Source: Paracentrotus lividus (Eukaryota > Echinodermata > Echinoidea > Camarodonta > Echinidae). From it: DNA of 64,000 nt. The notes beneath the pieces were generated by a model. The model searched no databases and was not told the origin of the DNA. It saw nothing but the letters and a program-made list of their open reading frames with translations. The number at the start of each line of letters is the position of its first letter. Position 1 is the stretch's first letter. This document shows, in pieces, positions 12,401-24,400 of this stretch. The translations under genes and the position numbers were made by a program. The stretch spans positions 36,588,989-36,652,988 of the forward strand of contig CALNVZ010002974.1 of NCBI GenBank assembly GCA_940671915.1, in the 5' to 3' direction.

Positions 12401-15400
12401 CACATGAGCATTGCTGCATACAATGTTACAGTAAGTCATTAAAGAGAATCTAGTGTTGTGGGAAAGATGAACAAAATTATTGTGAGCTTTCCTATTAGTT
12501 TTAATGCTCTTTAAGGAAGATCATCATAGTGAAAAGGATTGCTCTTCAATCGCCCTAATAGTCATAATATAACCCAATGTATATACTCAAAATGGCTGAA
12601 ATGTTCGGGCCCAATATTTAGTGTCGTTCAAAAAATTGCCATCAACCTTTCCAAAGCACTTTTACACAGATTTTTTTTAATACATATTTGATTGTCCTTC
12701 AGTCGATGTCAATGTTTACTTCAAGAAGGACCAAGTTTCACTTTAACACTTTAGCTTTCAAATCACCCTGAACTTCCATAATTTCTCCTCAAATAACAGA
12801 ATCTACTTTCCAGCATAGATCCTCAAACGTTGTCTGTTATCCAGCACACCTCATGAAATCTACTTGCAAATGATTTTTTTATCTATTTTGTTTTGGGAGT
12901 CTAAAATAAATAAATTTGAGAGGTAGCTCTGATGAATAACCTGACTTGTAACACACGGCCTCTCAGTATCAAGGGTTAATTAAATTTTGCCTTTATATAT
13001 ACACACATTAAAGGAATAATTTCGGCTGTACATTTTGTTAATGCAAATTTTGTCCATGATATATTTCACTAGCCCTCAAGGTAGCCTTTTTATCCTAAAA
13101 TACAAATCCATATAAAATATATTGTGTTTCATGCTGTTTATTTGTAAACTACCTTGTTGCAAATATCCTTCAAATGATGTATTCAAATGATTGCCTTCAG
13201 CAAGATATTCATCTACATTGTGCTACACTCAACCCAGGTGAGGTAAATGGGGACCTGGCAGTTCAACAATTGCAATGCTAATGCTAGGGTTATTATACTG
13301 CATCATTGTAGAGCACTTGGGGACTATATGCTGATAAGTGCTGTATAAGCCAGTATAATTATTGTTATTATATTCTTTTATTCTAAAGTGTATATAATAT
13401 TTGTTATATGTAGGTGTATGGAGGTGGTCATTTCCAGTCTAATGTTGGTCTGAATATATCTGCTTCTCATCTATTTGCACTCTACTCTGGAGGAGAAATC
13501 AACCTAGATCATTCTGGCTTCCAGACCCAGTCTTCCATTCAGTCTGGATCTACGTTGGTCAGGGGACCCGGCCAGGGATATGGTAAAATTCAAAACCCAT
13601 CAAGCTCTGAAGACCCTTCTTGATATTAATTTTTTAAATTTTTCTTCATAACACAAAGATTTGCGATCAATTCCAAATTTGAAAGATCTACTCTGATTGG
13701 TTGCTGGTCAGTCTTTTGAACAAAAAGCACATGCAATAACGATCTTGATTGGCTATTTCCTTTTTGCGAATGAGTGCAAACCTTTTGTTACGTAGCCCTG
13801 GATTGCAGATTTTATGAAATATATTGGATTACATATTCCTGCATTGCGAGTACAGAATTGTTATGAATTAGAATGTTGAAATTAGCAACAAGATGGAACA
13901 TGTAGGAATCCTTGTCATTATGTCATTATTAGTGCAATGTTCATTTGGCCTTCTCTATGAAATCTTTTTTAAATATATTTCTAGAAAAAAGTGTATAAGT
14001 AATGTAATTACTCTTCAGTTTTCCAAGCAGGTGTCTTTATTGTCAGATCAACATTACCAACAAGCATGAAAAATTTAACATTTTGTACAATATGTGTAGG
14101 TGACATGACCGGTGATGTATCGGGTGGCAGTGGCGGAGGTCATGGTGGTAGCGGAGGCCAAGGGTCAGGGCAGTCTCTGGTTGGTCTTGCCTATGGATCT
14201 ATCTACCAACCTACTGATTGTGGCAGCGCTGGAGGCTATGGACGGGACTATGGTAAGATTTCTTCACTATGTATGTAATGACTTCCTTTCGGAGTTTCAT
14301 GAAAGAGGGATGTACAAATTTAATAAGTAGCAGACAACACCATTGTAGTGCACTGCACTATAGTGATGTGCACATTGTGGTGACCCTAATACACAAGTCT
14401 GGTATTGTAATATTGTGGTGAAGATATAACATTTTATACACTTCACATATTGGTTCTGATTTTAAACCAAAGCAAAATATTTATATCATGTATATCAGAG
14501 ATCACCTAATTGCTATTTACTTTTAAATCTGCTTAGACAGGCATATTTTTTTCTTTGTTTGCTGGCATATTTTAGATATATAATAATAATATATAATAAT
14601 AATAATAATAATATATTAGGGCCTATATGTCAGAAACATAAACATAAATTACTATATTTCAAATGTAAACAGATTTAATGATATAATTAAACAGAACAAT
14701 GAGAGAAAAGACTGAAGGAGAAGGAGAAGGTCCTTTTATTTCTGCATGGAATGCAAACGGAATTATTTCAGAGTAGGCCAGATGAATTTATGCACACTCT
14801 TTCCTGTACAGGTGGACTTTCATTTGGTACAGAACTCACAAAGAACAACCTTCAACTCCTGGGAATTGGTGGCAGGGGAGGTGGAGCCATGAAGGTGACA
14901 TCACGTCATGTGATTATCGATGGTGTCATATCAGCCAATGGTGAACCTACAGCGCACATACGAGCAGGTTAGTTTAGAGATGATTACAATATTCTGGAAC
15001 ATGTATTATTCTTAAGTGATCTTTTGTTAGTTCACTCTGTGGGAAAATGAGTAGGATTGTATTTTCAGTCACTGAGGCTGCGTCAGTTTATTCAATGTCC
15101 TGTTCATCCGATCCGAGGGCGGCGATCGAGAGGGATATTATATAATCCTCGAAGTGGAGTATTAAGTTCATGGTATTGCACAAGTCCCGATGATGTAAAT
15201 AAATGAACGAAGATGACATGAAAATATATACACAAGTATAGATGCGAAACGAGCGGTAATATAATGTCAGTGAATATATCGAGAATGGAATATATAGCAG
15301 ATGGAATATATTACAGATTGAAGATGAAGAACGGAAGATGACGATATAAGAGTTCTGCTGGTGAAAAGCGATAAGAAATGCGATTGATGTGAAGTTGGAA

Positions 15401-18400
15401 TATGTTCACGAAAGTCACGGAAATAAATCAAAGTTCGCGAGAACTTAACACAACGTAAATGATTTATTCCAGTTATTGGTATTCCAAAGAAAATATAAAG
15501 TAATTCGGAGTCGCGACAACTTGTAGAAGTTTCCACGTTGGAATCGAAACGAAGTGTTGGAGGCGAGAAAAAGATGAAATTGGGTGAGAAAGTCTCTTTT
15601 CGGAGCACATGGAATAATTTATAGTCATTGGTGAATTTCCATGTCAATAACTCGTTTCAATGCGAACAGAGGAGTGGCAATCGTGTCAATGACTTTCAAA
15701 TGTTGATATTCAATATTTTCATAATAAAGCGATATATTCACAGAAGTTAAAACAAAAAACAAACGCGACCGGAAAATGTTACACAAAGAACTCCAGTGCA
15801 AAGTGTCAATTGTGGCTAAAAGTAAGATGAATTATTTACAAACTGGCGTCTAGATGATGTGGAGTTCCTACTGTAGCTCCCCCCAGATTGCTGCATAATT
15901 AATGAAGTAGCAATCGGTAAGGCGAAGTCAAAAGTTATATACAAAATGATCGCGAAACGAGCGGTAATATAATGTCAGCGAATATATCGAGAATGGAATA
16001 TATAGCAGATGGAATATTTTACAGATTTAAGATGAAGAACGGAAGATGACGATATAAAAGTTCCGCTGGTGAAAAGCGATAATAAATGCGATTGATGTGA
16101 AGTTGGAATATGTTCACGAAAGTCATGGAAATAAATCAAAGTTCGCGAGAACTTAACACAACGTAAATGATTTATTCCAGTTATTGGTATTCCAAAGAAA
16201 ATATAAAGTAATTCGGAGTCGCGACAACTTGTAGAAGTTTCCACGTTGGAATCGAAACAAGAATTGTTGAGGCGAGAAAAAGATGAAATTGGGTGAGAAA
16301 GTCTCTTTTCGGAGCACATGGAATAATTTATTGTCATTGGTGAATTTCCATGTCAATAACTCGTTTCAATGCGAACAGAGGAGTGGCAATCGTGTCAATG
16401 ACTTTCAAATGTTGATATTCAATATTTTCATAATAAAGCGATATATTCACAGAAGTTAAAGCAAAGAACAAACGCGACCGGAAAATGTTACACAAAGAAC
16501 TCCAGTGCAAAGTGTCAATTGTGGCTAAAAGTAAGATGAATTATTTACAAACTGGCGTCTAGATGATGTGGAGTTCCTACTGTAGCTCCCCCCAGATTGC
16601 TGCATAATTAATGAAGTAGCAATCGGTAAGGCGAAGTCAAAAGTTATATACAAAATGATCGCGAAACGAGCGGTAATATAATGTCAGCGAATATATCGAG
16701 AATGGAATATATAGCAGATGGAATATATTACAGATTAAAGATGAAGAACGGAAGATGACGATATAAGAGTTCCGCTGGTGAAAAGCGATAATAAATGCGA
16801 TTGATGTGAAGTTGGAATATGTTCATGAAAGTCACGGAAATAAATCAAAGTTCGCGAGAACTTAACACAACGTAAATGATTTATTCCAGTTATTGGTATT
16901 CCAAAGAAAATATAAAGTAATTCGGAGTCGCGACAACTTGTAGAAGTTTCCACGTTGGAATCGAAACAAGAAGTGTTGGAGGCGAGAGAAAGATGAAATT
17001 GGGTGAGAAAGTCTCTTTTCGGAGCACATGGAATAATTTATTGTCATTGGTGAATTTCCATGTCAATAACTCGTTTCAATGCGAACAGAGGAGTGGCAAT
17101 CGTGTCAATGACTTTCAAATGTTGACATTCAATATTTTCATAATAAAGCGATATATTCACAGAAGTTAAAACAAAGAACAAACGCGACCGGAAAATGTTA
17201 CACAAAGAACTCCAGTGCAAAGTGTCAATTGTGGCTAAAAGTAAGATGAATTATTTACAACTGGCGTCTAGATGATGTGGAGTTCCTACAACTCAATGAA
17301 GGTTGAATTTCTTGAGATCTGGGCCCCATAACACAAAGGGTTTGCAATTGATTGCAACTTTGAAAGATCTACCCTGATTGGCTGCTGGTCAGTCTTTTTT
17401 AGATTCAGATTCATTTCGGTTTATTCAAAAAGGTCTTTGTTAAAAACAGTCCGAAGGACTGATGCAAACAAAGATTACAGAGTGTACAAATTCATAGTTA
17501 ATCAATAAACAAATTGATATACGAATACATTAATTATACAGAGAGAGAAAAAAAATAGCAACAGTAACGAATAAGCATTTTGATTTGGAACAAAATTACG
17601 GCGAAAGATAAAGCGAGAAAAAAAAATGCAATAGGTATAATGGTTATTATTATAATTTACTTCAATAATCACATGACCCTCTCTTACCTTGCTTTTGTTC
17701 CCGAGAACAATGCTATGACCGAACCAACAATAGACTACCAAACCATTTTTCCTACTTCCCTACCCCTCCATAATACCCTGCCTCACCGCTGCCTGACACG
17801 AGGTGGCGCTAGACCACTAAGGCATATATCTTCATTCTGATTTTTCGAGTCGTGCTGATCGGACCGTTCCTGAATTTTCGGGTGAGATCGTTCCTATTTA
17901 CGATTTTGAATTCATTATTATCAAATATTTGCGCTTCCTAAAGCCTCCTTTTACGCCTAGCGTTAAATTTGGGTGCTTTAGTTTTACTGCGCCCCTCCTT
18001 TTGGCCAAGAATTACGTCCTTTTCCGGACGTTTTTCTTCCGTTTCCAACCCAGTCCCGCCCGTTCTTTTTAACGTGGTTGTTTTTGGTCGGTGCGTTTGA
18101 GGGCCTGTTTTTCTTTTGAAACTCAGTCCCGCTCTTCTCCGACTCTTCCCTGTGGTTTGTTCTCCTTTAGGAGGGTTTCCTTCTTCCTTTTTAGAACATA
18201 TTTGACTTTTAAGTACGTTTTTGTTATATTATGTTACTTTTTCCCGCGGCCACGTGGCCTTTTTGGCGGGGTGTCTTCCGGGTCCTTGGACTTCCGTCTT
18301 TGTTCGACGCCATCTTGTTTTGTTGGCGTGTGTGTGTGTATGTGTGATCGAGCGCCTCTTTGTTAGTCGCTCTTCTGGTGCATACTCTTCCTTTTTGGTC

Positions 18401-21400
18401 GTTCTAACGGAGGTTCGTCCCCGTTTTCGTCAAAAAAAAAAAAAAAAAAAACAAAAACAAAAAAAAATTATTTCTTCGTCTAGCCTGTTCTAGACGGGGT
18501 TTTCTTTTTTTTTGGAGTTTTCCGTGAGCGCCTAAGTAGCCGGTCTCGCTTGTCTTGCCTTAGCTTTTCTAAGGAATTAGGTTTAACGCTTACAAAGAAC
18601 ATAATTTTGTTCTTTTCTTTTCAGAGGCGTTCTAACCATGGACAGCATGCCCGGCGGAGAGTCGTCTCGACCGCCAGGTCGTCCGCCTCTCCTGCCTAAG
18701 AAAAGGGGGGAGCACGCCAGTGACACTTGTGTCCAGCGCTGGCTCCACCTCCTCTAAGTCCAGCACTAAGAAAAGGTCTTGTAGCTCGAAGAGCACCATA
18801 GCAAAAACGTGCGTCCACGTTTTCCGGGGTGCCTAAGACTTGTCGTCTCGGTTGTCTCCGGCCAAGGGAGCGGGTTGTCTATCCAGCGTCTTGCCCCGGC
18901 CCCCCCCCCCCTCCCTTGGGCTTCGCCCAGAGGTGACGGGACATGGTACCCCTCGTGGCAGAGTACACCCGGCCCTCGTCCTGTGACACTGGCCTGGTCA
19001 CAACCACCGCACGTCGGCCTCTGGCTTGGATCACCCGCTAGGGAGTCCCAGCCGTGCGGCCCCCGGATACGGGATCGGTGACTGACTCCGAACATACTTC
19101 GGAGTTCTCGCTCACCCAGCCCAGTCTGCCCGGGAGACCTCCCGTCTCGTCCGCCCCTTGTGGAGCCCGAGTCGGATGGGTCAGAGCTACGGCTATCCCT
19201 TGGATACCCTCATGCGCCCGCCGGGGGTTTGTTTCAACGAACACCGGCCTCCCGGACCCTCGGCGCGTTCTATCAGAACGTCCGGGGAGAATCCGTTATC
19301 CGCTCAGGATGCAGCCGTTCGACCTGCCTGGCCAGGCCCGAGAGCTGTCGGATATCCCGAACCTTGGTGGGTTGTGCCTTCGGCGCTCCCTATCCCTCGG
19401 CTTCGCACCAGAGGTGACGGACTAAGCTACCCCTTGTGGCTTGGTATGCCTGGCCCTTGTCACACGACACTGGCCTGGTCTCAATCGTCCGCCACATCAG
19501 ATACTTTGGTGGTTTGTGCCTTCGGCACCCTACCAAGCGGGGTTTCGCTCCTATCCCTCGGGCTTCGCACCAGAGGTGACGGGACTAGCTACCCCTCGTG
19601 GCTGGTATGCCTGGCCCTTGTCACACGACACTGGCCTGGTCTCAACCGCCCGCCATATCAGAACCTTGGTGGTTTGTGCCTTCGGCACCCTACCAAGCGG
19701 GGTTTCGCTCCCTATCCCTCGGGCTTCGCACCAGAGGTGACGGGACTAGCTACCCCTCGTGGTTGGTATGCCTGGCCCTTGTCATACGACACTGACCTGG
19801 TCTCAACCGCCCGCCACTTCAGGTACCTGGATGGGTTATGCCTTCGGCACCCTATCAAGCGGGGTTTCCGCCCCTATCCCTCGGGCCTTGCGCCCAGAGG
19901 TGAGGGACAGGTTACCCCTTGTGGCATGGTTTGCCTGGCCCTAGTCTCACAACGCCCTTCGCAGCCTTTACCTTCGGTATGGATGGCAATGCGAGAAGTC
20001 CTCCCCGGGTTTTTCCCCTCCCAGCCTTGCGGCTCTTGGGATGTGGGATCGGTGACCCACTCCGAGCAGACATCGGAGTTCTCGTTCACCCAACCCGGGC
20101 TGCCCGGGAGCTTCTCCGTCTCGGCCGCCTACACGGATCCTGAGTCAGATTGGTCGGAGGAGTTTTTGTTGGCTCCGAGTCGAAGTCTATTTCAGACTCT
20201 GTTGACACGGAAGCCGATCCGCATACGAGCACCTCGGCAGGATTTTTCCTTCCCTCGGCTCGGAGGATTGGCGATATCTCTCGATTTGTAGAGATGCGTA
20301 CTTCCATGTACCTCAGACTTGTCGTCTACCTGACGATTGGCTTTTAGTAACCAACTCCAGGGAGCGGCTCCATCTCCGACTCGCACACCAGTCTACTGGG
20401 AGCCGAGTTGGATTTTGATCGGGAGCGCGCTGGGAGTTTCGTCTCCGAGGACCTGGGTCCCCCTCCGCCGGAGGTGGCCCGGCTGCTAGCCTCTGTGGAA
20501 GAGCTTGTGTTTTTCCCAGGGGCATGCCCTTTCGTGTGACTCTACATCCGTGTCGATTTCCACGGACGCGTCACTCCAGGGCTGGGGCGGCCTATGCGAG
20601 GGTCAGTGGACGGCGGGGACTGGTCTCAACTGACCTCCCCTCCCCACACCTATGTGTTAGAGATGTTGGCGGTTCAGTCATCCCTGGATCTTTTCAGGAT
20701 CGACTGTTAGGCCGCTCGTTTCTTTTTTGACGGACAATGTGAGCGTGGCGGCTTACATCACGTCAAGGAGGCACACACTCCCGGAGCTTGAACCGCTTGA
20801 CGCTCAACTGTGGAGATGGTGCGGGGAGAGAAGTATCCTCCCGTCTGCCTCGTACCTACCGGGTCGGGAGAATGTTATAGCGGACTTCTGTCCCACGGCA
20901 AATCTCTCCCCTCGGAATGGTCTCTCCGTCAGACCTCTTCGAGCGGCTGATGAGAGTTGGGACCCGAGAGCGTATGTTCAAAGACGCGTTCTCGTTCAGC
21001 TGGAGCGGGTTGAGAATTTTGCATTCCCCCTTTTCCGCTGATCCCCTAGTGCTAGCCATGCTAGTGGAGGACGGGGCTTGGATGATTCTATAGCCCCGCA
21101 CTGGCCGGGCAGACCATGGTTCCTCGCCTTCGCGAGCTTGTGGTCGGCCGTCCATGTCCCTCGGTGGCGGGACGTTGTGAGCCAGCCGATCTCCGGCGCT
21201 CTTTCAGAGCACCGACTCGGCTTCGCTTGACTGCGTGGCAGTTGTCAGGTCGCAGGCAATCTCGTCTGGCTTCTCGGAGAGGGCCTCGGCTCTCATGGCC
21301 GGGAGCCGGAGGGAGTCGACGCTAACGGTGTATAACTCCCGTCTAGCTCCTTTTCTGAGTGTTGCGAAGAGAAGGGTTGCTCCCCAGAGGGGCCCCTGCC

Positions 21401-24400
21401 CGGTCTTAGCGGATTTTTTAATCCACCTTTTGACAAGGGCCGTTCTCTTTCGACCTTACGAGGCTATCGTTCTGCCATTGCGGCAATTCACGATGGTTTT
21501 CATGACGGCTCTAACGTTCCCAACTCTCCCGAGTTAAGCCGCTTGCTTAGGTCTTTCCTTTTGCGAAGACATCAGTCTACTCCCTTAGCTCCTTCTTGGA
21601 GTTTGCCTAAGGTTTTGGAGGCGTTAGCTAACCCTCCTTTCGAGCCGTTGTCGGAAGCATCGTTTCACCTCTTGACAGTTAAGACTGTCTTCTTGGTGGC
21701 GGTGGCCTTAGGCCACAGGCAAAGTTCGCTTCTTGCCCTTAGTGTAGCTGAGGGCCACATCAGTTTCGAACCTCGGGGAGTACGTCTTCGCCCTGAACCT
21801 CGTTTCATTGCGAAGAACCAGACTGCCTCTTCGGGACCGGTGGAGAGCTTTCTCAACAAGCTCTCCTCCTTTTCTTTGGTCCCGGAGGATAAGGTGTGGT
21901 TTCCGGTTAGGGCCCTTAAAGGGTACCTCTCCAGATCCGAATCTCGTCGTAAGAGTGATAAACTCTTCATCATCACTCGAGATTCCTTTTCTGCCGCTTT
22001 CCCCGACTCCATCTCCAGATGGATCGTGGAGGGTCTTAAAGCGGCGGGTCCTGACGCCTTGATGTCAGGAAGGGCCCCCAAGCTCACGATACCAGAGGTA
22101 TCAGCGCTTCTTGGGCGCTCTTTGCAGGCGTTCCCACTGAGGATGTTTTGAAGGCAGCGTACTGGCGCTCTATTATTCCTTCATTTCATTTTCCTACGTG
22201 ACGTTTGCATGGGCGAGGAGCGTTTTGGTGTCTCGGCGTTGTCGGCGGCCACCGCGAGACTATCTAAGTCCTCTTAGCCCCCCCCCCCTGCCTCTCGTTT
22301 TGTCCACCCTTGGGTGTCGGTGCTGGTCTGTTTGGACTAAGCAAGGTAAGAGAGGGTCATGTGATTATCTCGTAAATAATAAAATTAGTGCTAATTTTAC
22401 TAATTGCTAGCATTATCAATCACTGTTATCATATACATCATTATTATTATTTCACTCTTACTATTATTATCATCATTCACATATTTCATAAATATAAATG
22501 ATAGTATAAAGATAACGCATCTAAGGTTGGCCTAAAGTTATTTAAATCAAAGAGAATGCGAAACAGTAAACAATATTTGTAAACAGAATAAGTCAAATCC
22601 GTAGGTGTTAAAAGCGTAAGATATTATTAAATTATGGCATTTTTGTATTATTTTTAAAAGCCGTAAAAATTTGAGAGGTTTTTTTAATATGGAGTAGTTT
22701 CATTAATAGATAGAAACACCGAGTTAAGTTGTGATCAATATTGGAAAAAATATATATTAACATTGCTGAGTTGGGAATAATCGATATATATTGTATGAGA
22801 CAAAAGAAAATGGGGTTGAACGCATATATTTTAAGAAAATGCATTACAAATAATACAAGCAAAGGTCAGTGGCAAGAATGACAAAATGAATAAAGTTAGA
22901 AGCTATGTACTGGAATTTAGTATTCGGGTTAAGGATGAAACTGCAGAGTTCATATATCGTTGTGTTTTACAACGTGGCATTTGTAGTTGATGGGCATTTC
23001 TGAGTTCCGAGCTACGATTAGACATGCTTTGACGAGTGGCCGGTAACATGTCCCAATGACGATCCGATTTCAGGATACCGCGTCCAAATCGAAGGAGAAG
23101 ATCCTTTCTGCGCTCACTCAACATATGCAATTACTTAAAACGAGTAAGCCGCTGTGTGTATGAGAGGTTAGACGGGTACACTATGAAACAAAGAGCACGC
23201 TTCTGGATCCGTTCAATTGCATCACTTTGTTTCTTCGTGATTCCTGAGCCCCATACAGGGACACCAAACTCTACAAGAGGATGGATGTAAGCTTTATAGA
23301 TGGTGACAAGATCATTCTCTTTGACTCCAGATTTCTTGAGAACACACAGAATGTAGAGTCACCGCGCAGCCCGTGAGATCATCTGTTGGACCTGATTGTC
23401 CCATTTTAGATCTGAACGAATCGCTACGCCGAGGAGCATCAGACACTCAACACGTGCAAGATGAGCATCTGCGATGGTGATGTCCAACATGGGAGGAGGG
23501 TCCTTCAAGAAAGAGACTTGCATGACTTTACATTTCTCTGTCTTTTGAACCAAAAGTGTGTGTAACAAGGATGTTGATTGGCTATTGCCAATTTGTGATT
23601 GATTGCAAACCTTTGTGTTACGGGGCCCTGGTGTTTAGAGGACTATAATAATAATAATAATAATAATAATATCGTTTTATTTACCCAGGGAAGCCACTTC
23701 AGTTCGGACAACTGTTCTCCCAGCGGGCCCTGCAGGAGAAGGCTATCGATAATTTGCTCTGTTGTCTGTAGTACTTTCTTCCTCCTTATAACTTGGTAAC
23801 TTATTTGTGGTATAAATGTTAAAAAAGAGAAGTGGATAAATTTGTAATCATTCAAATGGGAATTTAAAGATGAACATGAGAGGGGTCAGTCTTTTGCATT
23901 CTGGGTGCAGAAAAAAATGAATTATAAAAATTAATCTGAGTATTTAAAGGGATTTGCAAATATATTGTTTTTAACAAAAGTTCATTGTTGATATTTTAGG
24001 AGGAGGATCTGGAGGCAGTATCTGGATAGACTGTGAGGAGCTGGATGGCTTTGGGACTATCAGTGTTGATGGAGGGAATGGACACTCTGGTGGTGGAGGA
24101 GGTGCTGGTGGAAGGGTTGCTGTCAACTACCAGAACATTGTCAACTTCAATGGCACTATTAGGGCTACTGGAGGTAAATGAACATTCAAATTAGCATGCC
24201 ATTCTTGAATGTACAATCGTTACTTTATTCCGACATAAGGCAAATATGGGTTTTTAGTGACATGATTTTTAATCCCATTAAGTATTTAGTTATTTCATTA
24301 AAATTAAATGCATTCACAAACATGAATTACGACCTATTACCTGTATATCCACAAGGACTTTTAAGCTATTCTAAAGTCCTATTTGCTCAATATTTTGTAC

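Larger units (their letters stand above)
2162..14811. other. Introns of the left part: mostly plain AT-rich sequence
   Basis: I see nothing beyond splice signals and simple AT-rich sequence in introns 2162-2502, 4608-4907, 5044-5598, 8241-8584, 8766-9541, 9769-10192, 10372-11208 and 14253-14811. The one at 10372 has a locally GC-richer patch near 10690-10830, and the one at 14253 has (TAA)n near 14580-14620. Introns 5773-6794, 6948-7861, 11358-12238, 12431-13413 and 13583-14099 hold the hairpins, pseudo-exons, SINE tail and MITE listed separately. Confidence 0.6.
17655..22377 (+). mobile_element. DIRS1-like tyrosine-recombinase retrotransposon, defective
   Basis: A 4.7-kb GC-richer island. 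The termini are inverted: the first bases ATTTACTTCAATAATCAC and the rest of the first 40 bases are matched by the reverse complement of the last 40, ending GATTATCTCGTAAAT. Inverted termini are the hallmark of DIRS1-type elements. Internally, in order, it has a gag-like region with tandem repeats, a remnant of reverse transcriptase (only its C-terminal part, around DDWLL near 20333), an RNase H block (DNVSVAAYI, LPGRENVIADF) and a tyrosine recombinase. Frameshifts and an internal deletion make it non-autonomous. It lies within the LINE tail, within an intron of the host gene. Confidence 0.8.

Noticed and set aside
15267-17047. Repeated minus-strand frames of 60-126 codons (TSTSCRDSELLYIFFGIP...)
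   Set aside because: They recur only because the ~709-bp unit recurs. Each copy breaks at different places and no domain is recognisable.
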